A stretch of 64,000 nucleotides of DNA from an uncultured Kordiimonas sp. (GTDB taxonomy: Bacteria; Pseudomonadota; Alphaproteobacteria; Sphingomonadales; Kordiimonadaceae). The DNA lies in assembly GCA_947503625.1 (NCBI GenBank), contig CANNEK010000002.1, positions 868,001 through 932,000 on the forward strand, in the 5' to 3' direction. The notes under the pieces were generated by a model. The model did no database searches. It saw nothing but the letters and a program-made list of their open reading frames with translations, and was not told the DNA's origin. The position numbers and the translations under genes were made by a program. Numbering within the stretch: the stretch's first letter is position 1; every line of letters begins with the position of its first letter. Shown here piece after piece: positions 33,278-43,491 of this stretch.

Positions 33278-34681
33278 TTGAGTAAGAAAGTTTTCATCAA
33301 AACCTATGGGTGTCAGATGAATGTATATGATTCAAAGCGCATGGCAGATGTTTTGAAACCTGTTGGCTATGAAGTTTCAGAAAACTCGGACGATGCGGAC
33401 CTTGTGATCCTGAATACCTGCCATATTCGGGAAAAGGCAGCGGAAAAGGTCTATTCTGAAATTGGCCGGCTGAAACAAACCAAAGAAGCCAAAGCTTCTG
33501 ATGGCAAGAACATGTATATCGCCGTTGCTGGCTGTGTTGCACAGGCTGAAGGCCCTGAAATGATGCGCCGTGCTCCGGCGATTGATATGGTTTTGGGCCC
33601 GCAAACCTATCATCGTTTACCTGATATGCTCAAAACCGCTGAAGAACAGCGCACAGGTGGCCGCAAAAGCGCGCGTGTGCTCGATACTGATTTTCCCGTC
33701 GATACCAAGTTTGACCATCTGCCGGAAGAAAGCGAATACACAGGGCCGGCTGCGTTTCTGACGGTACAGGAAGGATGTGACAAGTTCTGCACTTTTTGTG
33801 TGGTGCCCTACACCCGCGGCGCTGAATACAGCCGCCCGGTGCAGGATATTGTGTCAGAGGCCAAACGTCTTGTGGCGTCGGGTGTCGTTGAAATCACACT
33901 TTTGGGCCAGAATGTGAATGCCTACCACGGTGAACTGGCTTCAGGCGAAACAGCAAGCCTTGGGGGGCTGATCCGCGAACTATCGGAGATTGATGGCCTT
34001 GGCCGTATCCGGTATACTACTTCGCATCCACGAGATATGGATGATGAACTGATCTTTGCCCACCGCGATATTGACGCCTGCATGCCCTATCTGCATCTGC
34101 CCGTTCAAAGCGGTTCCAATGCAATTCTGGATGCCATGAACCGGAAACACACCCGCGAGCATTATTTCGATATCATTGACCGCCTGCGTGCTGCGAGGCC
34201 CGATCTTGCCCTTTCATCCGATTTTATTGTTGGTTTTCCGGGTGAGACCGATCAGGATTTTGAAGACACGATGGATCTGGTTCGCCGCGTGAAATACGCG
34301 TCTGCCTACAGCTTCAAATACAGCCCTCGCCCAGGCACCCCGGCCTCGGTGCTTGAAACGCAAGTGCCTGAAGAAGTGAAATCGGAACGGCTGGCGCGGC
34401 TACAGGCATTGATCAATGAACACCAGCTTGAGTTCAATACCAACTCGATTGGCCGTGAAATGGATGTGTTGCTAGAGCGCCCTGGCAAGTTTGAAGGCCA
34501 GTTACTGGGACGCAGCCCTTATTTGCAGGCAGTGCACGTAGATGTGTCAAAAGCGCAAAACACGCTGGACGTGGGCGGCGATAATCCATACAGTGGATTT
34601 ATGGGTAAACTGGTTCGTGTCCGGATTTCCGAGGCTGGGCCAAATAGCCTGAAGGGTGAACTGGTTAGCGCCCTGCATTAA
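33278..34681 (+). CDS. miaB: tRNA-2-methylthio-N6-dimethylallyladenosine synthase MiaB
   Basis: 467 residues. Radical-SAM methylthiotransferase modifying i6A37 of tRNA. The N-terminal UPF0004 cysteines lie in [17 protein letters not shown] and VAGCVAQ. The radical-SAM cluster is [23 protein letters not shown] domain closes the protein ([17 protein letters not shown]). The start is TTG at 33278 with AGGAG six bases upstream; the next in-frame ATG would remove the first cysteine. Confidence 0.96.
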   Translation: MSKKVFIKTYGCQMNVYDSKRMADVLKPVGYEVSENSDDADLVILNTCHIREKAAEKVYSEIGRLKQTKEAKASDGKNMYIAVAGCVAQAEGPEMMRRAPAIDMVLGPQTYHRLPDMLKTAEEQRTGGRKSARVLDTDFPVDTKFDHLPEESEYTGPAAFLTVQEGCDKFCTFCVVPYTRGAEYSRPVQDIVSEAKRLVASGVVEITLLGQNVNAYHGELASGETASLGGLIRELSEIDGLGRIRYTTSHPRDMDDELIFAHRDIDACMPYLHLPVQSGSNAILDAMNRKHTREHYFDIIDRLRAARPDLALSSDFIVGFPGETDQDFEDTMDLVRRVKYASAYSFKYSPRPGTPASVLETQVPEEVKSERLARLQALINEHQLEFNTNSIGREMDVLLERPGKFEGQLLGRSPYLQAVHVDVSKAQNTLDVGGDNPYSGFMGKLVRVRISEAGPNSLKGELVSALH

Positions 34682-34723
34682 TCGCTGGGGCGCGGTCATT
34701 TTAGGAGCCGCAAGCCAATTTCT

Positions 34724-35812
34724 ATGTATGCCAAGGTCAGCTCTCGGAGCGACAAGTCCGCAGCCCGGTCTGGTGCCAAACAAGGCACCAACCATCCCGC
34801 CAATCAGCGTTCAGAAATTCGCAAGAAAATTTTCGAATTTGAAGATAATCGCCTTGCCGCCATCGTTTTTGGTCAGCATGACCGGAATCTGGCCCGCATC
34901 GAGCAGCTTCTGGGGGTTGTTATCATCAATCGGGGCAACCGGGTTGCTGTCGAAGGCTCCGCACAACGTGCCGAGACCGCGTTTCGGGTTCTGGAGGACC
35001 TGAATGAGATGGCAGCTCAGGGGCGTGAAATTGACATCGGCGAAGTTGATGCTGCTGTTCGCATGGCCGAGGGAGCCCCTGTCGCCAATGATCAGCCGTC
35101 ACCCGGTCAGGCTCGGCATCCGGCGGACAACAGGGCCGCGCCAAGCGGCAGTAATCTGAAGATCACCACTCGCAACCGGGTGATTATGCCGCGCTCGAAA
35201 GGGCAGGCCGACTATATGTCCAAGCTTGCCACCGCCGAGATGGTTTTTGGTGTCGGACCTGCCGGAACCGGCAAAACATATCTTGCTGTGGCAATGGCAG
35301 TGGCCCGTATGCTTGCCGGCGAAATTGATCGAATTATCTTGTCACGCCCTGCTGTTGAAGCAGGCGAAAATCTGGGTTTTTTGCCCGGCGATTTGAAAGA
35401 TAAGGTCGATCCCTACCTGCGCCCTTTGTACGATGCGCTATACGACATGATGCCTGCTGAACAGGTGGAAAAACGGATTGCCAGCAATCAGATTGAAATT
35501 GCGCCGCTTGCCTATATGCGGGGGCGAACGCTGGCGAACGCTTTTGTTATTCTTGACGAGGCGCAGAACACGACGCCCATGCAGATGAAAATGTTCCTGA
35601 CCCGGTTCGGGGAAAACAGCCGAATGGCGATATGTGGTGACCCAAGCCAGATTGACTTGCCGCCGAGCGTTACCTCCGGGTTGAAACATGCGCTTAACAA
35701 ACTGCGGGATATTGATGGCATTGCGGTTACACGTTTTGAAGCCAGTGATGTTGTGCGCCATCCCCTCGTGGGCCGTATCGTGGATGCTTACGGCGACGAT
35801 GATGGTCGCTAA
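34724..35812 (+). CDS. PhoH family ATPase (PhoH-like protein)
   Basis: 362 residues. A KH-like N-terminal region (about 45-135) is followed by the PhoH NTPase domain: Walker A GPAGTGKTYLAVAMAVAR, then AFVILDEAQNTTPMQMKMFL (Walker B) and GDPSQIDLP. The family is RNA/ATP-related (YbeZ); it is usually encoded next to ybeY, as here (26 bp gap). The ribosome site is weak or distant (AGGAG 15 bases before the ATG). The first 30 residues are lysine- and serine-rich and not conserved. Confidence 0.93.
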   Translation: MYAKVSSRSDKSAARSGAKQGTNHPANQRSEIRKKIFEFEDNRLAAIVFGQHDRNLARIEQLLGVVIINRGNRVAVEGSAQRAETAFRVLEDLNEMAAQGREIDIGEVDAAVRMAEGAPVANDQPSPGQARHPADNRAAPSGSNLKITTRNRVIMPRSKGQADYMSKLATAEMVFGVGPAGTGKTYLAVAMAVARMLAGEIDRIILSRPAVEAGENLGFLPGDLKDKVDPYLRPLYDALYDMMPAEQVEKRIASNQIEIAPLAYMRGRTLANAFVILDEAQNTTPMQMKMFLTRFGENSRMAICGDPSQIDLPPSVTSGLKHALNKLRDIDGIAVTRFEASDVVRHPLVGRIVDAYGDDDGR

Positions 35813-35838
35813 GGGCGCAAAAGCATTTTTGTAAAACC

Positions 35839-36438
35839 ATGGCCGATTTTGCAGAAAATTCGCGGGCTGATGACAATGCTATTTTCAGCATTATCGACCG
35901 GATGCCCATAGGGGCATATCCTGATCTTGATGTTGATGTGGACGCCGGTAACGAAATACTTGGCTCGAGCGAGGCCCTGCAGGCTCTATTGTGCGAGCTT
36001 GCCTCAGCCGTTTTGAAAAAAGAGGGGGTACCCGCATCCTTTACCGGGGAACTCTACGCCCGGTTCACCGACAACGCAGAAATGCAACAGCTAAACAAGG
36101 GTTTTCGCGGCAAAGACAAACCAACAAATATCTTGTCTTTTCCGGGAGTTGAGCCAGATCAGGTGATCGCGATGATGCAGGAAGCTGCTTTCGATGGTCC
36201 CCCTGTTATTCTGGGTGATCTTGTTCTGGCGGTGCCTGTTGTTATCAGCGAGGCAGGGGACCAAAAAAAACCCGTTATTCATCATTTAAGCCATTTAATC
36301 GTTCACGGGCTTTTACATTTGCTTGGCTATGACCATATTGAAGACGATGAGGCGGAAGTGATGGAAGCGAAGGAAAGAGAAATTTTGGCCGATTTCGACA
36401 TATCAGACCCCTACCTGACGGAGCGGGCAGATGGCTAA
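35839..36438 (+). CDS. ybeY: Endoribonuclease YbeY
   Basis: 199 residues. The zinc motif HGLLHLLGYDHIEDDEAEVM matches the family H3xH5xH pattern, and FTDNAEMQQLNKGFRGKDKP and TNILSFPG are also typical. YbeY matures the 3' end of 16S rRNA and takes part in ribosome quality control. The N-terminus is about 40 residues longer than in E. coli, as is common in alphaproteobacteria. The stop overlaps the corC start by eight bases. Confidence 0.95.
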   Translation: MADFAENSRADDNAIFSIIDRMPIGAYPDLDVDVDAGNEILGSSEALQALLCELASAVLKKEGVPASFTGELYARFTDNAEMQQLNKGFRGKDKPTNILSFPGVEPDQVIAMMQEAAFDGPPVILGDLVLAVPVVISEAGDQKKPVIHHLSHLIVHGLLHLLGYDHIEDDEAEVMEAKEREILADFDISDPYLTERADG

Positions 36439-37447
36439 CGACCAGCTTCCGGGCGATAGCATTGAGACTCCGACAGAGACCAGATCTTCAGGAGGGTTTC
36501 TTCGGTCGATCCTGGATTTTTTCGGCTCAAAGCCAACAGATGTCTCGCTACGGGAGAGTCTGGAAGAAGCTATTGAAGAGCATGAGGAAGGCAGCAACGC
36601 TGGTGGACTCGGTGACAGAGAACGCGAAATGCTTTTCAATGTGCTCGAATACGGTGAGCTCAGGGTCAATGATGTTATGGTCCCGCGCGGCGATATTGTT
36701 GCGGTGCCGAACGAAATTTCATTTCAGGATCTGGTGAAAATATTTGCAGAGGCCGCGCACTCGCGCATGCCGGTGTTCCGGGACACGCTTGATGATGTTA
36801 TCGGCATGGTCCATGTGAAGGATACACTCAAGCTCATCTCTGACGAAAACGACCCTGACAGCTTCAAAATGGTCTCCATTCGCCGCCCGGTCCTCTATGT
36901 TCCGGCGTCCATGCGAGTGATTGACCTTCTGGCGAAAATGCGGACATCACGCACTCATATGGCTGTGGTTGTGGATGAGTATGGCGGCACAGACGGACTT
37001 GTAACCGTCGAGGATGTTGTTGAAGAGATTGTCGGCGAGATTGAAGACGAGCACGATGTTGTTGAAGAGCCGGAGTTGGTTCCCCTGTCCTCAGGCGGGT
37101 TTGATGCTGACGCCCGTATCGACATCGATGAGCTGGAAGAGGCCCTGGGTCTGGATCTGACGCCGGATGAGCGTGCTGAGGATGTGGATACGCTGGGAGG
37201 GCTGGTTTTCCTTCTTGCTGATCGTGTTCCCGACATTGGTGAAGTTATCCTGCATGAAAGTGGCTACAGATTTGAAGTGCTTGACGCGGATCCGCGCAGA
37301 ATAAGACGGGTTCGTATCCACTCGCCAAATAGTCACACGCCTAGGGCCTTGCCTTCAGAGATGACAAGGAAGCCCACGCAGTCAGCGCCAGCCAATGTGG
37401 TGGAGTCGACCGGTAAAGAAGCAATGCAGAAAGATGGTGCCGAGTGA
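36431..37447 (+). CDS. CorC/HlyC family CBS-domain protein
   Basis: 338 residues. Two CBS domains (about 80-200; VMVPRGDIVAVP, then SRMPVFRDTLDDVIGMVHVKD and RTSRTHMAVVVDEYGGTDGL) are followed by the CorC_HlyC transporter-associated domain (about 225-300; ALGLDLTPDERAEDVDTLGG). No DUF21 membrane domain is present, so it is the CorC type thought to aid magnesium/cobalt handling or membrane stress. It lies in the conserved ybeY-corC-lnt order and overlaps lnt by four bases. Confidence 0.92.
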   Translation: MANDQLPGDSIETPTETRSSGGFLRSILDFFGSKPTDVSLRESLEEAIEEHEEGSNAGGLGDREREMLFNVLEYGELRVNDVMVPRGDIVAVPNEISFQDLVKIFAEAAHSRMPVFRDTLDDVIGMVHVKDTLKLISDENDPDSFKMVSIRRPVLYVPASMRVIDLLAKMRTSRTHMAVVVDEYGGTDGLVTVEDVVEEIVGEIEDEHDVVEEPELVPLSSGGFDADARIDIDELEEALGLDLTPDERAEDVDTLGGLVFLLADRVPDIGEVILHESGYRFEVLDADPRRIRRVRIHSPNSHTPRALPSEMTRKPTQSAPANVVESTGKEAMQKDGAE

Positions 37448-39087
37448 CTGAAGGCAGTACGGACACCGCGAACCCGGCGCTATCTGGTGCTGCAGGGTAT
37501 GTTGAGCGATTTGCTGACTGGCTCGATACAAGGCCGATGTGGCGTTTTCCATTGGTTGCGTTCTTTTCGGGTGCCTTGTTGACAGCCACGTTTTCGCCGG
37601 TCAGTTTTTTCCCGGCGGCCTTTATCTGTTTTCCGTTGATGATCTTTTTGCTCGATAGGGTTCAGTCACCCCGGCAGGCGTTTTCAACGGGCTGGTGGAG
37701 CGGTTTTGGTCTGTTTTCCATTGGCCTGACATGGATCGGCCATTCGTTCACACAACAAGACAATGTACCGGTTGTGCTGGCACCATTCGCCATATTGGCG
37801 TTGGCAGGACTGTTATCATTTTATACAGCGGCGGTGTTTTGGCTGGCTCAGCGGTTTTGGGTTAAAAACGGCTTTCGGGTGTTGCTGTTTGCCGCAGTCT
37901 GGATGTTGTTTGAGTTTGCGCGCGGGTTTCTGTTTACAGGTTTTCCCTGGCATCTGACCGGCACTATGTGGGCAGACTGGGTACCCACCGCGCAACTTGC
38001 ATCTGTTATCAGTATTTATGGCCTGTCGGCACTAACAATGGTTGCGGCTTCATCACCGATCCTTCTGTTTGACAGGAAGGCCACGCCTTCTGCGCGGGTG
38101 TTGGCCGCAATACCTGTTTTGGCCCTTATGGCAGGTTCCTACTGGGGACAGTCGCGGCTTGATGCGAACGAAACAGAATACGATCTTTCGGTCAGTATGC
38201 GGCTTGTACAGGCGAACGTGAAGCAGCGCGAAAAATGGATACCGCGCCTCATTGACGATCATTTTAACCGTCATATGCAGCTTTCCCGTAGCGGCAGCGA
38301 CCGGGGCAAGGCCGAGGGCGTCAAGTTGCTTATCTGGCCCGAAACAGCCGTTCAGCGTGAAACATTTGACCGCGACAGTTCGGTGTTGCGGTGGCGCATG
38401 TCGCGGCTGCTGGATTTTGGGTCCTATGCAATTACAGGCGCTCCCCGGTTCGAACGCACACCAACTGGTGTAGACTATTTCAATAGCCTGTTCGCCTTCA
38501 ACTCGCGCGGTCAGCTCTATGCGCGATACGATAAAAAACACTTGGTGCCTTTTGGCGAGTATTTGCCATTTCAGGAGTTGTTGCGCGAACTGGGCCTGTC
38601 TCAGCTCACGGGCGGTGTCGCTTTTATGCCGGGTCCGGAAGTCCAGACAATTCGCCTGCCGGGTGTGCCGCCGTTTTCGCCGTTGATTTGTTATGAGATT
38701 ATCTTCCCCGGACAGGTTGCCCGAGAGGATGATCGCCCCGAATGGCTTTTAAATGTAACCAACGATGGCTGGTTCGGTCTGACAAACGGCCCCTATCAGC
38801 ATTTGGGCCTTGCCCGTTTCAGGGCGATTGAAGAAGGGGTGCCTGTGGTGCGTTCCGCCAGTACGGGGGTCAGTGCAATTATTGATGCCTATGGGCGAAC
38901 TGTCTCCAGTCTGTCGCTGGATCAGGCGGGTATCCTCGATAGTCCGCTGCCGCGGGCCATTGCACCGCCAGCTTATTCCACATGGTTCAAGATGATGACC
39001 ACGCTTGCAGCGGCTCTTGCTGTTCTTTTCGCTTTTGTCCTTGTGAAAGTCGTTAACCAGCGCCGCACCCAACGCTCTGCGCAGTAA
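37444..39087 (+). CDS. lnt: Apolipoprotein N-acyltransferase Lnt
   Basis: 547 residues. Six or more N-terminal membrane helices precede a nitrilase-type periplasmic domain. The catalytic Glu-Lys-Cys triad is visible: LIWPETAVQRE (Glu), YDKKHLVPFGEYLPF (Lys) and SPLICYEIIFP (Cys). The enzyme adds the third acyl chain to lipoproteins. The start is GTG 37444, overlapping the corC stop as GTGA. The next gene, trmB, begins 42 bp after the stop. Confidence 0.95.
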   Translation: MTEGSTDTANPALSGAAGYVERFADWLDTRPMWRFPLVAFFSGALLTATFSPVSFFPAAFICFPLMIFLLDRVQSPRQAFSTGWWSGFGLFSIGLTWIGHSFTQQDNVPVVLAPFAILALAGLLSFYTAAVFWLAQRFWVKNGFRVLLFAAVWMLFEFARGFLFTGFPWHLTGTMWADWVPTAQLASVISIYGLSALTMVAASSPILLFDRKATPSARVLAAIPVLALMAGSYWGQSRLDANETEYDLSVSMRLVQANVKQREKWIPRLIDDHFNRHMQLSRSGSDRGKAEGVKLLIWPETAVQRETFDRDSSVLRWRMSRLLDFGSYAITGAPRFERTPTGVDYFNSLFAFNSRGQLYARYDKKHLVPFGEYLPFQELLRELGLSQLTGGVAFMPGPEVQTIRLPGVPPFSPLICYEIIFPGQVAREDDRPEWLLNVTNDGWFGLTNGPYQHLGLARFRAIEEGVPVVRSASTGVSAIIDAYGRTVSSLSLDQAGILDSPLPRAIAPPAYSTWFKMMTTLAAALAVLFAFVLVKVVNQRRTQRSAQ

Positions 39088-39129
39088 AAATGCTTTGAAC
39101 CCGTCGCTGCTTGCGATATAGCGGCGGTC

Positions 39130-39864
39130 ATGAAACAGAAATCATCAGATCACGCGTCGTTCCAGCCGCCAGAGCAGCGCTTTTTTGGCCGGCGCAAAGG
39201 GCCAGCGCTTTCCGATCGCAAGCAAGGCCTGATCGACGAATTGCTGCCCGGAATTTCCGTGCCTGTAGACCTGGAACAGGAAGCAGCTCCCGGTCAGCTG
39301 AAGCCAGCAGATATATTCTCCGGAGACGCGCGGGCTTTTTGGCTGGAGATTGGCTTTGGCAAAGGCGAACACCTTGCGTGGCAGGCGGAAAACCACTCGC
39401 ATGTTGGCCTGATCGGGTGCGAACCCTATTTGAACGGTGTCGCAGGTCTGCTGACCCACATCGAAGAAGAAGGCATCGACAACATCCGGGTATACGGTGA
39501 TGACGCACGTCATGTTCTCTCGCGGTTGCCCGATGCGTCCATTGACCGTGTTTTCCTCTTGCACCCGGACCCGTGGCCCAAAAGACGCCATGCACGCAGG
39601 CGGTTTGTGAACCCGTCTAATCTGGACCAGATCGCGCGTGTTCTGGTGGATAATGGAGAGTTTCGGGTTGGCACCGATCATCCTGTTTACCGTGAATGGA
39701 CTGCTATTCAGATGAGCCTGCGTAGCGATTTTGAATGGCTTGCAAGTACCCCGGAAGACTGGCTTGTTCGTCCGCAGGATTGGCCGGAAACACGGTATGA
39801 AGCCAAGGCTCTTGAAGGGCGGGCGACCTACTTCCGCTATTGTCGTCTACCGCGAAATAGTTAA
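39130..39864 (+). CDS. trmB: tRNA (guanine-N7-)-methyltransferase TrmB
   Basis: 244 residues. Class I methyltransferase with the SAM motif LEIGFGKGEHLAWQA and the TrmB signature IDRVFLLHPDPWPKRRHARR, followed by VGTDHPVYREW. It forms m7G46 in tRNA. In many alphaproteobacteria metK lies between lnt and trmB; it is absent here. A cupin gene rather than rimP comes next. Confidence 0.94.
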   Translation: MKQKSSDHASFQPPEQRFFGRRKGPALSDRKQGLIDELLPGISVPVDLEQEAAPGQLKPADIFSGDARAFWLEIGFGKGEHLAWQAENHSHVGLIGCEPYLNGVAGLLTHIEEEGIDNIRVYGDDARHVLSRLPDASIDRVFLLHPDPWPKRRHARRRFVNPSNLDQIARVLVDNGEFRVGTDHPVYREWTAIQMSLRSDFEWLASTPEDWLVRPQDWPETRYEAKALEGRATYFRYCRLPRNS

Positions 39865-39941
39865 GATCGGATCAGCTTCCGCTTTGCTTTGGTTTTTATG
39901 CTAATATTGAATCCAGGCAGTGTTTCCGGAGCAAGACACCT

Positions 39942-40301
39942 ATGACGATCGAAGCTTTCCCGTGGGGTATGATGCAATGGATCGAGCGCGGTCATAAGGC
40001 GCTTGGTATCAGCGTCGCCAAGATGAGCCTCCGTCCCGGCTGTGAAACCGACGTGCATTTTCACGAAAATGCCCACGAGTTTATCTATGTGGAAGAAGGG
40101 GAGGTGGTGATTGAGATGGCGGGCGCTTCGAAAGACAATAGTGACCTGTGGCAGAAAAAGCGGATTCGGACGGGTGAAAAAATTGCTCTTCAACAACGGC
40201 GCGCCCACAAAATAATAAACGACGCCAATGTGTCCGCGGACCTGACCATTGTCTACACCCACCATGAAAGGCGCAAGGACACACTCGGAAGTAAAAATTA
40301 A
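39942..40301 (+). CDS. Small cupin-domain protein
   Basis: 119 residues forming one cupin barrel: SLRPGCETDVHFHENAHEFI carries the first motif's histidines and glutamate, and RRAHKIINDANVSADLTIVY carries the second. Metal binding is likely; no enzymatic role can be named. It lies between trmB and the rimP promoter on the same strand, 77 bp after trmB. Such an insertion is not part of the usual gene order. Confidence 0.82.
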   Translation: MTIEAFPWGMMQWIERGHKALGISVAKMSLRPGCETDVHFHENAHEFIYVEEGEVVIEMAGASKDNSDLWQKKRIRTGEKIALQQRRAHKIINDANVSADLTIVYTHHERRKDTLGSKN

Positions 40302-40404
40302 CGAGGCAGCTACCTTTGGTCCCGTTTCGAGTCGTTTTTGCCGTCGTTGATGCTTAATATGGATGTGGCGCTTCACAAGCCCCAATAAACATGTGTTTTG
40401 CCCC

Positions 40405-40486
40405 TTGCCCCCGGCTGGTCTTGACTGTATATAGAGGCCACTTCTCCTGGATTGATGGTTAGTTTCCGGGGTGGGCGCAAGCCCGC
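40405..40486 (+). promoter_or_regulatory. Promoter and leader hairpin of the rimP-nusA-infB operon
   Basis: TTGCCC (40405-40410), a 17-bp spacer and TATATA (40428-40433) form a good sigma70-like promoter. About 38 bp beyond the -10 lies GTGGGC-GCAA-GCCCGC (40471-40486), a 6-bp stem with one G-U pair, capped by a GNRA tetraloop. The untranslated leader would be about 150 nt, room for control of this operon. No U-tract follows the stem, so it is not a terminator. Confidence 0.55.
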
Positions 40487-40590
40487 TCAGCCATAACTCA
40501 TACCTGATGGTCCAGCCGGTTTGTTTAAAAACCGGGGCTGTGATGCCGAACTTGCGGGATGCCGGCTGCGGAAGTTGAAAGGATAAACAA

Positions 40591-41103
40591 GTGACGGAAG
40601 CATCCGTTCAAATTAAAGAACTGATCGAATCAGCGGTCGAAAGCCTTGGCTTCGAGCTGGTACGTGTTACCTATGGCGGTGGCCGCAAGCCAACGCTGCA
40701 GATTATGGCAGAGCGTCCGGACGGCACAATGAGTGTTGAGGATTGCGCTCGTCTTTCGCGCGAGGTTTCTTTAATTCTGGACGTCGAAGACCCGTTACCG
40801 GGCGAGTATCTTCTGGAAGTCAGCTCTCCGGGTGTTGATCGCCCGCTTACGCGTGCGAAAGACTTCGAGCGCTGGGTTGGTTTCGAAACCAAGGTAGAAC
40901 TTGGCTCGCAGATTGATGGACGTCGGCGCTTCAAAGGTCGCATGACGGCGTTTAACGGCGCTGAAGTCGTGATGCAAACCGAAGAAGGTGAGATTGTTTT
41001 GCCATTTGGTGAAATTTCCAAGGCGAAGCTGATACTTACTGATGAACTACTGGCCGCCGTGCAAAATCAGGCGGCGGCAGAAACAAAAGACACCCAGCAC
41101 TAG
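40591..41103 (+). CDS. rimP: Ribosome maturation factor RimP
   Basis: 170 residues. It has the RimP N-terminal domain (SAVESLGFELVRVTYGGG, SPGVDRPLTRAKDFERWVG) and the C-terminal SH3-like domain (RRFKGRMTAFNGAEVVMQTE). RimP assists 30S subunit assembly. The start is GTG 40591 with AAAGGA upstream. It is the first gene of the rimP-nusA-ylxR-infB-rbfA-truB-rpsO-pnp series. Confidence 0.95.
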   Translation: MTEASVQIKELIESAVESLGFELVRVTYGGGRKPTLQIMAERPDGTMSVEDCARLSREVSLILDVEDPLPGEYLLEVSSPGVDRPLTRAKDFERWVGFETKVELGSQIDGRRRFKGRMTAFNGAEVVMQTEEGEIVLPFGEISKAKLILTDELLAAVQNQAAAETKDTQH

Positions 41104-41180
41104 AGGCTGGAAATAGCCCGGTCGGGTCGATAACAGGAAGCTGGTGGGGCGATGCCCTCCGAAGCGATGGAGTAAAAGTG

Positions 41181-42818
41181 ATGGCAACAGCTGTCAGTGC
41201 AAACAGGTTGGAACTTCTGCAGATTGCAGAGGCCGTTGCGCGTGAAAAGATAATTGACAAGGAAATCGTTCTGGAGGCGATGGAAGACGCCATTCAGAAG
41301 GCTGCCCGGTCACGCTATGGCGCTGAAAATGAAATTCGCGCACAGATTGACAAGAGCACCGGCGATATTCGCCTGTTCAGGGTCCTGGAAGTTGTGGAAG
41401 AGGTAGAAGAGCCTGCGGTTCAAATCAGCCTTGAAGACGCGCTTCTTGACAAGCCGGATGCTGCTATTGGTGATTATCTGGCTTCCAGCCTGCCGCCAAT
41501 GGATTTCGGTCGCATCGCTGCGCAAACTGCCAAGCAGGTGATTGTTCAGAAGGTCCGTGATGCAGAGCGTCAGCGCCAGTATGAAGAGTTTAAAGATCGT
41601 GTCGGCGAGATTATAACCGGTATTGTGAAACGCGTTGAATACGGCAATGTGATTGTTGATCTGGGTAACGCGGAAGCCATCATGCGCCGCGATCAGGTTA
41701 TCCCGCGCGAGCATGTGCGCCAGAACGAGCGCATGCGCGGCTTTATCTATGAAGTGCGCCGCGAGAACCGTGGCCCACAGATTTTCATGTCGCGTACCAA
41801 GCCGGAGTTCATGGGAGCCCTGTTCGCTCAGGAAGTACCAGAGATTTACGATGGCATTATCGAGATCCGCTCTGTTGCCCGTGATCCGGGCAGTCGCGCC
41901 AAGATAGCTGTGATTTCCAACGACAATTCCATTGATCCCGTTGGTGCGTGTGTTGGTATGCGTGGTAGTCGCGTGCAGGCAGTTGTCAATGAACTGCAGG
42001 GCGAAAAAATCGACATCATTCCGTGGTCCCCCGATGTTGCCTCTTTCATCGTGAATGCGCTGCAGCCTGCAGAGGTGGCGAAAGTGGTTCTGGATGAAGA
42101 ACGGTCGCGTGTTGAAGTTGTCGTGCCGGATGATCAGTTGTCGCTTGCAATTGGCCGTCGCGGCCAGAACGTGCGTCTTGCGTCGCAGTTGACCGGCTGG
42201 ACCATTGATATCATGACTGAAGCGGAGGAAAGCGAGCGCCGCCAGGAAGAATTTATGGCACAAAGCGCGCGCTTCATGGAAGCGCTGGATGTCGACGATA
42301 CGCTGGCGCACCTGCTGGTGGCAGAAGGCTTCACTGAAGTTGAAGAAGTTGCCTATGTCGAGCTTGAAGAGCTTCTGACTGTAGAAGGCTTTGACGAAGA
42401 CCTTGCTGGCGAGTTGCAGCGCCGCGCTAACGATTTCCTTGAAGCAGAAGCACGTGCCGCGGACGAGAAGCGGATTGAAATGGGTGTTGAGGATGCGCTG
42501 GCGGACGTTGAGGGTTTGACCCCGCAGATGCTGGTGACGCTTGGCGAAGACCAGGTTAAAACGCTGGAAGATTTTGCTGGTTGTGCGGCGGACGAGCTGA
42601 CCAGTAAAGAAGATGGCATTTTGCGCAAGTTTCCGCTAACCGAGCTTGAAGCCAGCGCAATGATCATGACGGCGCGCGTCGCTCTTGGCTGGATTTCTGC
42701 GGAAGACGCGTTTGGCGGTGCTGAAGAGGAAGAAGCTGCTGAAGGTGAAGACGGTGCAGAAGCAACTGCCGAAGATGATGAAGCAGCTGCGGAAACTGAA
42801 GCTGAGGTCGAAGAGTAA
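41181..42818 (+). CDS. nusA: Transcription termination/antitermination factor NusA
   Basis: 545 residues from the ATG at 41181, with GGAG upstream; a GTG one codon earlier is possible. In order: the N-terminal RNA polymerase-binding domain, an S1 domain (about 135-200; [20 protein letters not shown]), two KH domains ([20 protein letters not shown] and [19 protein letters not shown]), and two C-terminal acidic repeats with helix-hairpin-helix elements. The tail is a Glu/Ala-rich run. It modulates pausing, Rho-dependent termination and rRNA antitermination. Confidence 0.96.
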   Translation: MATAVSANRLELLQIAEAVAREKIIDKEIVLEAMEDAIQKAARSRYGAENEIRAQIDKSTGDIRLFRVLEVVEEVEEPAVQISLEDALLDKPDAAIGDYLASSLPPMDFGRIAAQTAKQVIVQKVRDAERQRQYEEFKDRVGEIITGIVKRVEYGNVIVDLGNAEAIMRRDQVIPREHVRQNERMRGFIYEVRRENRGPQIFMSRTKPEFMGALFAQEVPEIYDGIIEIRSVARDPGSRAKIAVISNDNSIDPVGACVGMRGSRVQAVVNELQGEKIDIIPWSPDVASFIVNALQPAEVAKVVLDEERSRVEVVVPDDQLSLAIGRRGQNVRLASQLTGWTIDIMTEAEESERRQEEFMAQSARFMEALDVDDTLAHLLVAEGFTEVEEVAYVELEELLTVEGFDEDLAGELQRRANDFLEAEARAADEKRIEMGVEDALADVEGLTPQMLVTLGEDQVKTLEDFAGCAADELTSKEDGILRKFPLTELEASAMIMTARVALGWISAEDAFGGAEEEEAAEGEDGAEATAEDDEAAAETEAEVEE

Positions 42819-42846
42819 GGCGGGGTAGGCGAAGCGGGGGAGGCTG

Positions 42847-43446
42847 ATGATGCCGGAACGTCGCTGTGTCCTGACGTCGCAAAGTCAATCAACTGACCGC
42901 ATGGTGCGCCTTGTGGTCGACCCTGAGGGACAGCTGGTTCCGGATGTTGCCGCCAAATTGCCCGGGAGGGGCGTTTGGGTTCTGGCGGACGGAACGCTGG
43001 TTCGGCAGGCAATTAAGAACGGTAGCCTGTTAAAGGCCGCCTGCCGGTCCTTGAAGACCGGGCTGAAGAAGGATGCGGTGCCCGAGAGTTTGGTCGACTC
43101 TGTTGTGGTGCTTTTGACCAAACGCTGCCTTGACCGACTGGGGCTGGAGCAGCGTGCGGGAAACCTGGTAACAGGTTTCGACAAGATAAAAGCGGCGCTT
43201 GCCAAAAAAGGTTCAGGTGAACCAGCTTTGGTTTTTGCCGCATCGGACGGCGCGGCTGATGGCCGCAGGAAAATAAAGTCTGCTGTCGGCGAGCATGTGC
43301 CGGTTGTGGACTTGTTTGACCGGGCGCAGCTTTCAGGCGCGCTAGGTCGCGAAAATGCAGTGCATGTGCTGTTGCTTGAAAGTGGCGGCACGGAAAAATT
43401 AAAGGCTGATATTGGCCGACTGGTGGGTTTGTCTGAAAAAGACTAA
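42847..43446 (+). CDS. YlxR-type RNA-binding protein with L7Ae-like C-terminal region
   Basis: 199 residues. The N-terminal YlxR (DUF448) domain (1-85) has the RRCVLTSQ start, VPDVAAKLPGRGVWVLAD and CRSLKTGLKK. The C-terminal half (about 95-195) has alternating hydrophobic strands resembling an L7Ae/L30e fold (AGNLVTGFDKIKAALAKKG). Proteins of this two-domain type sit between nusA and infB in alphaproteobacteria and are thought to bind RNA or the ribosome. GGGGGAGG precedes the ATG pair. Confidence 0.9.
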   Translation: MMPERRCVLTSQSQSTDRMVRLVVDPEGQLVPDVAAKLPGRGVWVLADGTLVRQAIKNGSLLKAACRSLKTGLKKDAVPESLVDSVVVLLTKRCLDRLGLEQRAGNLVTGFDKIKAALAKKGSGEPALVFAASDGAADGRRKIKSAVGEHVPVVDLFDRAQLSGALGRENAVHVLLLESGGTEKLKADIGRLVGLSEKD

Positions 43447-43491
43447 ACTCAAGACGCGCGGAAGTTGATGCGCAGAGGAACGAATAGAAGT

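Noticed and set aside
41310-42311. Long minus-strand frame inside nusA
   Set aside because: Antisense to conserved S1 and KH domains; no support of its own.
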